A DNA stretch of 64,000 nt. Source: Clostridiales bacterium. Its GTDB lineage: Bacteria > Bacillota > Clostridia > Lachnospirales > Lachnospiraceae. The notes under the pieces were generated by a model, which saw only the letters and a program-made list of their open reading frames with translations, was not told the origin of the DNA and searched no databases. The stretch covers positions 56,554 to 120,553 of the forward strand of contig JAGZJZ010000020.1 in NCBI GenBank assembly GCA_018365455.1, written 5' to 3'. The translations under genes and the position numbers were made by a program. Positions 9,622 through 19,200 of this stretch are shown here, piece by piece (the first letter of the stretch is position 1; each line of letters begins with the position of its first letter).

Positions 9622-11382
9622 ATGAAGAAGCTGCATCTGAATAGTACGGTGGTCAAAATATTATGTACGGTGATACTGGGCATTGTTTTTGTTTCCTTTG
9701 CGGTATCGGCATTTGTGATCCATCTGTCCGAAAATATATTTATTGATACATATGGGAAGTCCCAGGAGCGGGTTTTCCGGCAGGTAGAAAAAGAATTAAA
9801 TGACTGTCATGAGAAATTTATGAAAGTGGCGGCGTCCATTGATTCCAGCTGGGCATTCCGCCGGTATTTTGATGATAAAGAGATGGACAAAAAGAGCGAA
9901 TTCCAGACAGTCTACCAGATGCAGAGAGACTTAAAGCAGGCGCTGGGGTCTGATTTGTCGGATGCAAGCGTCATGATCGTCGGCATTACCGGGAAGAGCT
10001 ATCTTAACCAACAGGAAAATTTAACCACACCCATAAGTGAGATTATGGAGAATGATTTGTCGAAACGGGCGTTGGAAAATCCAAAGACCATTCAGTACCA
10101 GTATTTTGAAAGAGGTCTCACGTCCACCTCAAAAGGAGGACAGGCGCTGATTGGGGCAAAAGCCCTCACCTATCTGGAAAGCAGCATGCCTTATGCTATT
10201 GTTTATTTTACAATGCGGGAACGGGATATTAAGGATTATTATGATTATTTTACCGGTGATACTACGGACTTTTATCTGACAGACCGGGATCACAGAGTCG
10301 TTTCTTCCAATAGAAGTGAATCCATCGGAAATATTCTGGATAAGGGATGGGTAACTGACAGGGATGACCATTACCTGCGCAGCAATTTTAAGGACAACAA
10401 AAGGGTATATACCATATTGAAGACGAGTCTGCCCTATTTTGGCTACTCTATTTATGGCGTGATTGATAATGCAAAAGCCCTTGATAATCAGTACAATATT
10501 GGACAGATGGCATTGATTTGTCTGGGAATTGCATGCGTAGTTCTTATATTTATCATCATTATCACCAGACAGATTACCCGTCCCCTTTCTATTATGGCAG
10601 GGAAAATGTCGGAGATAAGAAAAGGTGATTTCGGGCAGTATATGGAGGTAAAGGGCACAGAAGAGATAAGGGAACTGGCTACTACCTATAATTTCATGCT
10701 GGATGACCTGAAACGGTATATTGATGAACTCATGCGAACCCAGGAGGAAAAGCGGCGTTCGGAGATCAAGGCACTGCAGATGCAGATTAATCCCCATTAT
10801 ATTTATAATACCCTTGCAAGCATTAAATGGCTGATCTGGCAGGGAGAAGCAGGAAAATCATCCCAGACCATTGATGCATTTATTAAGCTTCTTCGTAATA
10901 CCATCAGCGATACTAGTGAATGTATTACCATAGAGCAGGAGATAGAGAATCTCAGGAATTACGTCCTCATTAACCAGACCCGGTATGGGGATCAGGTGCA
11001 GGTCGCATATGATGTTACCGAAGAATGCATGAATTGTATGATTCCTAAAATGCTCTTGCAGCCGTTTATCGAAAATGCTTTTTTCCACGCCTTTCCGTCG
11101 GGCAGAAATGGAAATATCAGGGTCTGTATACGGAGAGTGGAAAAGGATCTGAATATTGAAATCACAGACGACGGCGTAGGAATGAAGAAAAGCCGGGTAC
11201 TGAGCCTGTCAAGCGGACACGATAAATCGGAACATTTTTCCGGCATTGGCATCAACAATGTAGATGACCGTCTAAAACTTCTGTACGGTGCAGATTATGG
11301 TTTGAATATTCTCAGCCAGGAAAAAGAAGGAACTACCGTCATTATCAAACTGCCGGTGCAAAATGATCTGGCAGCAGTATAA
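9622..11382 (+). CDS. YesM-type sensor histidine kinase
   Basis: 586 residues. Membrane span 1 lies at about 10-35, an outer sensor domain of about 260 residues follows, and membrane span 2 at about 290-315. A HAMP segment (QITRPLSIMAGKMSEIRKGDF) is followed by the His_kinase domain with phosphorylated His392 in QINPHYIYNTL, and an ATPase domain with DDGVGM and GIGINNVDDRLKLLYG. This is the LytS/YesM kinase class, in which the sensor domain commonly responds to extracellular oligosaccharides. AGGAGAGG lies upstream of the ATG. It is a paralogue of the kinase at 39310. Confidence 0.9.
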   Translation: MKKLHLNSTVVKILCTVILGIVFVSFAVSAFVIHLSENIFIDTYGKSQERVFRQVEKELNDCHEKFMKVAASIDSSWAFRRYFDDKEMDKKSEFQTVYQMQRDLKQALGSDLSDASVMIVGITGKSYLNQQENLTTPISEIMENDLSKRALENPKTIQYQYFERGLTSTSKGGQALIGAKALTYLESSMPYAIVYFTMRERDIKDYYDYFTGDTTDFYLTDRDHRVVSSNRSESIGNILDKGWVTDRDDHYLRSNFKDNKRVYTILKTSLPYFGYSIYGVIDNAKALDNQYNIGQMALICLGIACVVLIFIIIITRQITRPLSIMAGKMSEIRKGDFGQYMEVKGTEEIRELATTYNFMLDDLKRYIDELMRTQEEKRRSEIKALQMQINPHYIYNTLASIKWLIWQGEAGKSSQTIDAFIKLLRNTISDTSECITIEQEIENLRNYVLINQTRYGDQVQVAYDVTEECMNCMIPKMLLQPFIENAFFHAFPSGRNGNIRVCIRRVEKDLNIEITDDGVGMKKSRVLSLSSGHDKSEHFSGIGINNVDDRLKLLYGADYGLNILSQEKEGTTVIIKLPVQNDLAAV

Positions 11383-11422
11383 AAACATGTAAGCATGATT
11401 CGAAATTAAGGAGGATATTACA

Positions 11423-14400
11423 ATGAAAGCAGATTTAGCATGGCTGGAAAACCCGGAAGTATTTCAGGTGAACCGTCAGCCGGCGCACTCAGATCATATA
11501 TTTAATGTTAAGGGGGAAAGTACAAGGATTTCCCTAAATGGAACATGGAAATTTTGTTATGCGGAAAACCCATCACTGCGTCCGGTTGATTTTTATCGTT
11601 TGGATTATGACTGTTCCGGTTTTGGCGATATTCAGGTGCCGGGCCATATACAGCTTCAGGGCTATGACCGCTGCCAGTATATTAATACTATGTACCCCTG
11701 GGATGGACAGGAGTTTCTGCGTCCGCCCCACATTTCCGAAAATTACAACCCCACAGGGTCTTATGTAAAGGAGTTTTTGGTGGAAGAAATGCCGGAAGGC
11801 AGGATGTATCTTTCTTTTCAGGGGGTCGAAACTGCTTTTTACCTCTGGGTAAACGGAAGCTTTATCGGATACAGTGAAGATACATTTACCCCTTCGGAAT
11901 TTGATATCACGGACGTTATTTCTGTTGGAATAAATAAAATTGCAGTGGAAGTCTATAAACGCAGCAGTGCCAGCTGGATAGAGGATCAGGATTTCTGGAG
12001 ATTTTCAGGAATCTTTCGGGATGTCTACCTCTACAGCACTCCAAAGCTTCACATACGGGATCTGTTCGTAAACGGGGAGCTGATTCACGGATACCAGGAT
12101 GGAAAGCTGAATATCAGGCTCACCATGCAGGGAGATGAAACCGGATATATAAGAGCATATCTGAAAAGATACGATGATGTTGTGTGGTATGAAGAAATCA
12201 GTAAAAAGTCCCTGATAGTGGAGACAGAAGCCGAAATTCCATCTGTACAGCCGTGGAGTGCGGAGATTCCGGATCTCTATACCCTCTATCTGGAGGTCTA
12301 TGATCAGAAAGATCATTTGGTGGAGTCTCTAACCACAAAAGTCGGATTCCGCAATTTTGAAATGATTGACGGCATTATGTGTATTAATGGAAAGAGAATT
12401 ATTTTCAAGGGAATAAACAGACACGAGTTTAACCCCAGAAGGGGAAGAAGTGTGACAGAAGAGGATATGCTCTGGGATATCCGATTTATGAAACAGTACA
12501 ATATCAATGCGGTACGTACCTGTCATTATCCCGATCAGACCAGGTGGTATGAGCTATGTGATGAATATGGGATTTACTTAATTGATGAAATGAATCTGGA
12601 GAGCCACGGATCCTGGCAGAAGATGGGGGCGTGTGAACCTTCCTGGAATGTACCGGGGTCCCGTCCGGAGTGGGCCGGATGCGTCATGGACCGGGCAATA
12701 TCTATGCTGGAAAGAGATAAAAACCATCCCTCCATCGTTATCTGGTCCTGTGGAAATGAGTCTTATGCAGGCGATGTGCTGGCTTCTGTCAGCGAATATT
12801 TTCATAAGGCAGACCCATCCAGGCTGGTGCATTATGAAGGTGTGTTCTGGAACCGGGATTACGATTACATCAGTGACATGGAGAGCCGCATGTATGCTAA
12901 ACCGGCAGAAATAGAGGAATACTTAAAAGCAAACCCAGCCAAACCCTATATCAGCTGTGAATACATGCACGCAATGGGGAACTCATTGGGCGGCATGGAA
13001 CTCTATACGAAGCTGGAAGATAAATATCCCGGTTATCAGGGCGGCTTTATATGGGATTATATCGATCAGGCGGTTTATCGGACGCTGGATAATGGAAAGG
13101 AAGTGCTGGCATACGGCGGTGATTTTGACGACAGGGCAACGGACTACTGCTTCTGTACCAACGGCATTGTGTTTGCTGACCGCGTTCCCTCACCCAAAGC
13201 CCAGGAAGTAAAATTTCTGTATTCCGATGTAAAAATCCATGTTTGTAACGGAGAGGTAACCATCCACAACCAGAGCCTGTTCCGGAATACAAATGCCTAT
13301 AAATTCCGCTTTATGCTGGAAAAAGAGGGAATATGTATTGCAGAATCACAACCGGACATCTGTGTGGAGCCGGGACAGAAGACAAGCCTTCCATTTGGGC
13401 ATGAAATTCCGAAGGAACCGGGGGAATACTGCTGTACGGTTTCCATGGTGCTGGCACAGGATACGCTGTGGGAAAGCGCCGGATACGAAGTAACATTCGG
13501 GCAGGAAACGGTCAGGGTGATATTGGAAGCGGATCAGAATGAGGATACAGGGGCGGATTCAGGAAAGGATCGGCATAACGCGATCGGAAATACGTTAGAA
13601 GTTATTCATGGGGATGTAAATGTAGGAGTCCGCACAAAAACATGTTTTGCCATGTTTTCAAAACAGGAAGGCGGAATCATTTCCCTGGTATACAGCGGTA
13701 AAGAATATATCACCCGCGTACCAAAGCTGTCTTACTGGAGAGCGACGACAGACAACGACAGAGGAATGAAGACGGAAGCTTTGTTAAGCCAGTGGCAGGC
13801 AGCGAGCCTGGGGCAGAGATATTTAGACAACAGATTTGAAATGGAAGAAAGTGAAGAAAAGGTTACCCTAACGTTCTTTTATGAAGCCGGAAGTATTCCC
13901 AAATTCACTTCCAGTGTAGTATATACCATGCATGCAGACGGAGTACTTGAAGTCACCATAACCTACCCGGGAGTGGAAGAAATGCCGCCTCTCCCTCTCT
14001 TCGGAATAGACTTTAAGTTAAAGGGCAGGCTGAACCAGGCAGTATATCTGGGAAAAGGTCCAATGGAAAACTATCTGGACCGTAAGGCAGGAGCTAAAAA
14101 GGGCATCTACCGTACAACGCCAGAACAGAGTCTAACTCCATATCTGATCCCCCAGGAATGCGGCAACCGCACCGGTGTTAGCTGGCTAAGTGTCACCGAT
14201 GACCAGGAGGAAGGCATTGAATTTATAGCATTGGATGGAGATTATGAATGCAGTGTTCTGCCGTACAGTGCTTATGAGCTGGAAAATGCCATGCATTTAT
14301 ACGAACTGCCTTCTGTCAATTATACCTGGGTTCGTCTGATTGCAAAACAGATGGGCGTGGGAGGAGATGACAGCTGGGGTGCGCCGATTCATGATGAATA

Positions 14401-14464
14401 TTTGATTAATGCGCAAGAACCACTTACGTTAAGGTTTGCTGTTAAAGAGCACTTGTCAAAGTAA
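11423..14464 (+). CDS. lacZ: GH2 beta-galactosidase, LacZ-type (large)
   Basis: 1013 residues with the full LacZ layout: sugar-binding domain (GTWKFCYAENP, IGYSEDTFTPSEFDIT), two immunoglobulin-like domains, the catalytic barrel and the C-terminal Bgal_small_N domain (about 740-1010). The proton donor is Glu446 in WSCGNESY and the nucleophile is Glu513 in YISCEYMHAMGNS. No signal peptide is present, so it works in the cytoplasm on imported galactosides. AAGGAGG precedes the ATG. It follows the kinase gene by 40 bases and is closed by a strong terminator, so it probably belongs to the importer/two-component locus. Confidence 0.93.
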   Translation: MKADLAWLENPEVFQVNRQPAHSDHIFNVKGESTRISLNGTWKFCYAENPSLRPVDFYRLDYDCSGFGDIQVPGHIQLQGYDRCQYINTMYPWDGQEFLRPPHISENYNPTGSYVKEFLVEEMPEGRMYLSFQGVETAFYLWVNGSFIGYSEDTFTPSEFDITDVISVGINKIAVEVYKRSSASWIEDQDFWRFSGIFRDVYLYSTPKLHIRDLFVNGELIHGYQDGKLNIRLTMQGDETGYIRAYLKRYDDVVWYEEISKKSLIVETEAEIPSVQPWSAEIPDLYTLYLEVYDQKDHLVESLTTKVGFRNFEMIDGIMCINGKRIIFKGINRHEFNPRRGRSVTEEDMLWDIRFMKQYNINAVRTCHYPDQTRWYELCDEYGIYLIDEMNLESHGSWQKMGACEPSWNVPGSRPEWAGCVMDRAISMLERDKNHPSIVIWSCGNESYAGDVLASVSEYFHKADPSRLVHYEGVFWNRDYDYISDMESRMYAKPAEIEEYLKANPAKPYISCEYMHAMGNSLGGMELYTKLEDKYPGYQGGFIWDYIDQAVYRTLDNGKEVLAYGGDFDDRATDYCFCTNGIVFADRVPSPKAQEVKFLYSDVKIHVCNGEVTIHNQSLFRNTNAYKFRFMLEKEGICIAESQPDICVEPGQKTSLPFGHEIPKEPGEYCCTVSMVLAQDTLWESAGYEVTFGQETVRVILEADQNEDTGADSGKDRHNAIGNTLEVIHGDVNVGVRTKTCFAMFSKQEGGIISLVYSGKEYITRVPKLSYWRATTDNDRGMKTEALLSQWQAASLGQRYLDNRFEMEESEEKVTLTFFYEAGSIPKFTSSVVYTMHADGVLEVTITYPGVEEMPPLPLFGIDFKLKGRLNQAVYLGKGPMENYLDRKAGAKKGIYRTTPEQSLTPYLIPQECGNRTGVSWLSVTDDQEEGIEFIALDGDYECSVLPYSAYELENAMHLYELPSVNYTWVRLIAKQMGVGGDDSWGAPIHDEYLINAQEPLTLRFAVKEHLSK

Positions 14465-14489
14465 AAAGTCCTTCATAAGATAAAAAACG

Positions 14490-14525
14490 AACTACCCTGT
14501 TAGCGAAAACAGGGTAGTTTTTTTC
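14490..14525 (+). terminator. Intrinsic terminator of the beta-galactosidase gene
   Basis: The stem AACTACCCTGTT / AACAGGGTAGTT is followed by seven T. The same 12-base stem sequence recurs at 52503-52533 behind the small toxin gene. Confidence 0.85.
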
Positions 14526-14740
14526 AACCCTTGCACAGATAGAAAAATTTTCGGTAAGCAGATGCTTCTTTATAATTTCCTTAAAAATGGCGGTTACCAT
14601 AGCTTTAATAAAACAAAGGAGTAACCACGATGGAATGGACACAGCATAAACTGCCCCCTTAATGCAGTCAGGCTGCAAGTATTTATGTCAGGCTGTTTTC
14701 TGGATTAGGTTATCAACGATATGAAATGGAGGAAATTAGA

Positions 14741-15442
14741 ATGCAGGAGTATATGATACAAACTCAAAATGTTTCTAAAAAATATAAAAAAGCATATGCA
14801 ATTAAAAATCTGTCTATGTCGGTAAGAAAAAATACGGTATACGGTTTATTAGGACCAAATGGTGCGGGTAAATCTACATTATTAAAGATGATTACGGGGA
14901 ATATCAGATCAACCTCAGGAAAAATACTGTTTAACAATCACCCCTGGACCCGAAAAGATTTATGGAACATCGGTTCATTGATTGAATCACCGCCGCTATA
15001 TGATAATTTAACGGCATTTGAAAATTTAAAAGTGCGTGCAACTCTTCTGGGCATTAAAACGGATAAATGTAATGAAGTTTTACAAAGAATAGACTTGGAC
15101 GATACCGGAAATAAAAAGACATCCCAGTTTTCCCTGGGAATGAAACAGAGACTAGGCATCGCATTAGCACTTCTTAATGATCCCGAATTATTAATTTTAG
15201 ACGAACCTGCTAACGGATTGGATCCTTTTGGTATAGAAGAACTGAGGGAGATGATTGGAACATTTGTGGAGTCCGGCATTACTGTTATTATTTCAAGCCA
15301 TATTTTAAGCGAAATACAACAGGTTGCCGATGATATAGGAATTATTTACAATGGATCTCTTCTCTATCAGAACTCTATTGATGCTAACGAAAATCTGGAG
15401 CAATTGTTTATGGACATTGTCAGAAAGGAGCGTGATGCCTGA
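14741..15442 (+). CDS. Lantibiotic-immunity ABC transporter ATPase (LanF)
   Basis: 233 residues of one ABC ATPase domain: Walker A GPNGAGKST, signature FSLGMKQRLG, Walker B LLILDEPANGLDP and the HILSE switch region. The overall pattern (GSLIESPPLYDNLTAFENL) is that of LanF/BcrA immunity ATPases, which drive removal of lantibiotics from the membrane. The start at 14741 has GGAGG about 8 bases upstream. It overlaps the first permease by one base. Two membrane subunits and a two-component system follow. No lantibiotic precursor or LanM/LanBC gene lies in the window, so the role is probably protection against foreign peptides. Confidence 0.88.
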   Translation: MQEYMIQTQNVSKKYKKAYAIKNLSMSVRKNTVYGLLGPNGAGKSTLLKMITGNIRSTSGKILFNNHPWTRKDLWNIGSLIESPPLYDNLTAFENLKVRATLLGIKTDKCNEVLQRIDLDDTGNKKTSQFSLGMKQRLGIALALLNDPELLILDEPANGLDPFGIEELREMIGTFVESGITVIISSHILSEIQQVADDIGIIYNGSLLYQNSIDANENLEQLFMDIVRKERDA

Positions 15443-16203
15443 TGCTACGAACATACTTAGAAGCAGAAAATCTAAAATTTAAACGATCCCTGTTTCGGAA
15501 ACTGATAGTATTCATACCCATAGCTTTAATTTTAGTATCTGTGATATTTATATTTATTGGTATTGGTTTAGGCGGTTTTTCAAGCTCTGTTGTCAGCAAC
15601 TGGTGTATGCCTCTTGGGTCCATTACGATTGTGTTTTTATGTCATTTGGCTAATAAAAAAGATCAAAAACACCAATACCGGACGCTTTATAGCCTGCCCA
15701 TTAACTTGAAGAAGGTATTTATTTCTAAAATAATTCTGATTGCATTTAATATGTTAATGATATCCTTATTACTTACTTTTATCACAGTGATATCTGAAGG
15801 CATAGGGACCGGTATTTCATCTGCGGTCAGTAATGCGGGATATTTTATTTTAGCATACTGCTTATTGTGGCTTTCTTTATTATGGCAGATTCCTTTTTGT
15901 TTATTTTTAGTTCAAAAAGCAGGATTTGCTGCTACTGTGATCATTCATTTATTTGCCAGTGCGTTAAGTGGTCTGTTTTTTGCTTTAACACCTATATTCT
16001 GGCTTTTTCCCTATAGCTGGACGGCGCGGTTTATGGTTACATTTTTTGGGGTTTTGCCAAACGGGCTGTTGGTTGAGGCAGATTCAAGATTAATTTTAGA
16101 TTTTGGAGAAAGCTTGCTGCTGGTGTTCATAACCTTGCTTGCTGCTCTTGTTCTTTCTCTCTTCTTTTCCCGCTGGTATGGAAAGCAGGTGTATCGCAAT
16201 TGA
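15442..16203 (+). CDS. Lantibiotic-immunity ABC permease (LanE/MutE type)
   Basis: 253 residues with six predicted membrane spans. The N-terminus (LRTYLEAENLKFKRSLFRKL) and topology match the MutE/EpiE immunity permeases. The ATG shares its A with the stop codon of the ATPase gene, and AAGGAG lies at the normal distance. It should form the membrane channel together with the next protein. Confidence 0.82.
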   Translation: MLRTYLEAENLKFKRSLFRKLIVFIPIALILVSVIFIFIGIGLGGFSSSVVSNWCMPLGSITIVFLCHLANKKDQKHQYRTLYSLPINLKKVFISKIILIAFNMLMISLLLTFITVISEGIGTGISSAVSNAGYFILAYCLLWLSLLWQIPFCLFLVQKAGFAATVIIHLFASALSGLFFALTPIFWLFPYSWTARFMVTFFGVLPNGLLVEADSRLILDFGESLLLVFITLLAALVLSLFFSRWYGKQVYRN

Positions 16204-16937
16204 CTATATTAAGGGAGTTTTATTCTAATTTTACGAAAATCAAACGAACTCCGATTATTTTACTGCATTTGTTGCTGCCGATTGTAGTTACAACACTATT
16301 TTTAACTTATTATGCTTTTGCCGGATACCATATTATTTCTGATGTAAAAATGTTTTTTGTCTTACTGCAAATTGGCTTTCCAATTATTGTAAGCATTGTA
16401 GTACCCCTATTCATTAATCTGGACAGAAACACAAGCGGCATGCAAAATGCACTTGGTATAGTGGAGTCCCGAAGCAGCATATATCTGGGAAAATTGCTTT
16501 TTGTGCTTTTTCTTTCATCTGTAAGTATGATAATATATGAACTGTGCTTCTATGTAGGGGTCAATTTGATCCTGGACATGGATATCAGCATCATACACTT
16601 TGATTCATACCTTATTATTTTTTGTACCTTTTTATTTAGTAATTTGTTTTTATATCTTTTACACACGGCAATTGCTTTTCGGTTTGGCTCCAGTATATCT
16701 GCTTTGGCTGGCATTTCAGGTACAATTTTAGCTGGTTTCTTTGAAAATGCAATTGGTGATAAAATATGGTATTTTATTCCCTGGGAATGGGGGATTCGGT
16801 TTTTGGAAAACTATTTCGGCTATTCTAACGAATCTGTGTTCCCCGGAATAATTGCGTTGATGATAATGACTTCTATTGTTCTGGTCTTATCAATTTTTTG
16901 GTTTTGCAGATGGGAGGGGGAATTTACACAGGAGTAA
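16200..16937 (+). CDS. Lantibiotic-immunity ABC permease (LanG/MutG type)
   Basis: 245 residues with six membrane spans and an N-terminal FYSNFTKIKRTPIILLHLLLP, typical of the MutG/SpaG family. The likely start is TTG at 16200, overlapping the stop of the preceding gene by 4 bases. No better in-frame start lies close by. It completes the LanFEG complex. The LanFEG genes are visibly AT-rich compared with the two regulatory genes that follow. Confidence 0.8.
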   Translation: MTILREFYSNFTKIKRTPIILLHLLLPIVVTTLFLTYYAFAGYHIISDVKMFFVLLQIGFPIIVSIVVPLFINLDRNTSGMQNALGIVESRSSIYLGKLLFVLFLSSVSMIIYELCFYVGVNLILDMDISIIHFDSYLIIFCTFLFSNLFLYLLHTAIAFRFGSSISALAGISGTILAGFFENAIGDKIWYFIPWEWGIRFLENYFGYSNESVFPGIIALMIMTSIVLVLSIFWFCRWEGEFTQE

Positions 16938-17001
16938 GGAAATAGGATGAGTGGTTAAAATCAGGATAATTATGTTAATTTAAATGAATGGAGGTTTCAT
17001 T

Positions 17002-17676
17002 ATGCCCAAAGTGTTAGTGGTCGATGACGACCCTGATATGCTTGTACTGGTGCGCGCGGCGTTGGAAAGAGACGGGCACCAGGTTGATACGGAAGCGGAT
17101 GCTTCTAAGGTACAGCCCGCGCGGTGCAGGCTGTATGACCTTTTGCTGCTGGATGTAATGATGCCTGGGGAGGATGGATTTTCCCTTTGCAGACGAATCC
17201 GTGACGAGGTGGATTGTCCGATATTGTTCCTGACTGCCAAAGGGGAAGACGCGGCACTTGTACAGGGCTTTGGATTAGGAGCTGATGATTATATTAAAAA
17301 GCCATTTCGGATTGCGGAGCTGTGTGCAAGGGTAAATGCTCATCTGCGGCGGGAAGTGCGCCAGCCGACCCACACCTTGAGCCGGGGCGGTGTACGTTTT
17401 GATATGCGGGCAAAAGCTGCAAGGTCTGGTGAACACATGCTGGCTTTTACCAAGGGAGAATACGCCATATGTGAACATCTGGCTCTGCATGCCGGACAGG
17501 TATTTACCAAAGAACAATTATATGAAGGGGTCTTCGGATTTGACGCTGAGGGTGATTCCTCAGCTATTGCAGAACACATTAAAAATATACGTGCCAAGCT
17601 GAAAAACGTAGATCTCAGTCCGATAGAAACCGTATGGGGGGTGGGCTATAAATGGCGAAAAGAAAGCGCTCTGTAA
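17002..17676 (+). CDS. OmpR-type response regulator of the LanFEG cassette (LanR-like)
   Basis: 224 residues. The receiver domain carries Asp51 in LLLLDVMMPGEDG and the Lys of KKPF. A winged-helix DNA-binding domain fills residues 125-224 (LAFTKGEYAICEHLALHAGQ, IETVWGVGYKWRK). The start at 17002 has GGAGG 7 bases upstream. The ATG 18 bases earlier would include that site. It overlaps the kinase gene by 25 bases. It probably induces the immunity transporter when the kinase senses an antimicrobial peptide. Confidence 0.88.
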   Translation: MPKVLVVDDDPDMLVLVRAALERDGHQVDTEADASKVQPARCRLYDLLLLDVMMPGEDGFSLCRRIRDEVDCPILFLTAKGEDAALVQGFGLGADDYIKKPFRIAELCARVNAHLRREVRQPTHTLSRGGVRFDMRAKAARSGEHMLAFTKGEYAICEHLALHAGQVFTKEQLYEGVFGFDAEGDSSAIAEHIKNIRAKLKNVDLSPIETVWGVGYKWRKESAL

Positions 17677-19094
17677 GCCTTTCCTTTGTACTTTTACGCT
17701 TTGCCATAGTGATGTCCGGCTGTATGCTGTTATGCTGCGCAGCATGGTCTTTCATCCTGGTTCGCCTTCAAAATACAGGGTTTGCTTACCGGGGTATCGT
17801 CCCAAACCAACAGGTGGAGCAGATGCTTGCTGGGGATCCTCAAACCTTTGTATCACCGGGGGATGATTTTCTGGCGGAGTACGCTTTGCTGGGAAAGGAC
17901 GGCACAGTGTTGGAAAGCAACGTTAGGGGGAAAAAGCTGGAGTCTCTTACCGGGTTATTACAGGATGATGCCAAAAGCTTATATGTATCCAGTCACACTT
18001 ATGCAGATGACAGTACCGTGATCTTTCGCTGGCATTACAGATCGGAATTTTCCAGTCCGGTGCTGCGCCGCATGCTCCCCCCCTTTGAATACCTGTGGAT
18101 GGGTACGCTTGCTGTGGCGTTAGTACTCTGTCTGTTGTTTAACACTTTATGGCTTCGCCGTTGTTTTGCTTCGAAGCTTAAGCTGTTTAGTGAAGTGAGC
18201 GGGAAGATAGGAGCACAGGAACTGGAATTCGAAATCCCCCATGCCGGTATCCGTGAGTACGATCAGGCACTTGGAGCCATGGAGCACATGCGGGCAGCTC
18301 TGTACAACTCCCTGTCACAACAGTGGGCGGCTCAGCAGGAACGGGAGGCGGAAATAGCAGCCCTTGCCCATGACCTAAAAACGCCCCTCACGCTGGTAGG
18401 GGGGAGTGCGGAGCTTCTTCTCTATGAAGAATTACCCGAGAGCAGCCGCAAAATGGTGGAAATAATTGCTTCAAGCAACGACCGGGCAAAGCAGTATGTT
18501 GCCAGTCTCCTGGACACTTCAACAGGTGAGGATGAGTCATTTAAAAGCACCAGTCTCCCAGCCTTATTTGATGAACTTAGTAAGAGTACAGAGGCTGTTG
18601 CAGATGCCTGGGGAGTAAGACTAAAAATAATAAACCGCCTGGAAGGTAATGCCGTTGTGCAGAAGGAGCACATACTCCGCGCATTTGGAAATGTGGTGCA
18701 GAATGCCATCGAGCATACACCGGCAGGGAGAAATGTGTATCTGATTAGTACCATGTCAGATGCTGGCTGGAAAGTTATTGTACGGGATGAAGGTCCTGGT
18801 TTTAGTAAGGCAGCATTAAACCATGGAACTGAGCGTCTGTGGCGCGGTGATGCGGCGCGCGGTGCCGATGGACACAATGGACTCGGACTCTGGTTTGCGG
18901 CGGAAGTGATAAAAGCGCATGGAGGTCAGATGGAGCTTGACAACTGGGACTCTGGCGGAGTAGTTACCATGAAGTTTCAAACACACGCTAGACCCGAATA
19001 TAGCAAAAATGATCATGAAAGGCTGTCCGGATCTGTTACCATAAGTGAGTATTTAAGTGTTTATTCAACAAATAATAACGAAACTGTTGATTAA
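17652..19094 (+). CDS. Sensor histidine kinase of the LanFEG cassette (LanK-like)
   Basis: 480 residues. Two membrane spans (about 10-35 and 145-170) enclose an outer sensor loop of about 110 residues. The dimerisation helix has His240 in ALAHDLKTPLT. The ATPase domain shows the N box (ENAIEH), DEGPGFS and GLGLWFA. About 30 residues beyond the ATPase fold (from SKNDHERLSG) have no obvious match and may be an added tail. The gene begins inside the response regulator gene. GC content of the LanRK genes looks higher than that of LanFEG, suggesting different origins for the two halves. Confidence 0.85.
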   Translation: MAKRKRSVSLSFVLLRFAIVMSGCMLLCCAAWSFILVRLQNTGFAYRGIVPNQQVEQMLAGDPQTFVSPGDDFLAEYALLGKDGTVLESNVRGKKLESLTGLLQDDAKSLYVSSHTYADDSTVIFRWHYRSEFSSPVLRRMLPPFEYLWMGTLAVALVLCLLFNTLWLRRCFASKLKLFSEVSGKIGAQELEFEIPHAGIREYDQALGAMEHMRAALYNSLSQQWAAQQEREAEIAALAHDLKTPLTLVGGSAELLLYEELPESSRKMVEIIASSNDRAKQYVASLLDTSTGEDESFKSTSLPALFDELSKSTEAVADAWGVRLKIINRLEGNAVVQKEHILRAFGNVVQNAIEHTPAGRNVYLISTMSDAGWKVIVRDEGPGFSKAALNHGTERLWRGDAARGADGHNGLGLWFAAEVIKAHGGQMELDNWDSGGVVTMKFQTHARPEYSKNDHERLSGSVTISEYLSVYSTNNNETVD

Positions 19095-19200
19095 ACGGCC
19101 ACTCTCCCTAGATCTGCATATTGTTTTACCTTCCATATTTTCATATAATACAGTTAAGATAGAAAATCAACAGTGTGTTCAATAGCGGAAGGTGATCAGT

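Noticed and set aside
10129..10797. 222-codon minus-strand frame inside the first kinase gene
   Set aside because: The opposite strand is a clear histidine kinase with all motifs; the frame has no start signals.
14442..14678. Minus-strand 78-codon frame after lacZ
   Set aside because: It runs through a strong terminator hairpin and into the end of lacZ, and no family pattern is visible.
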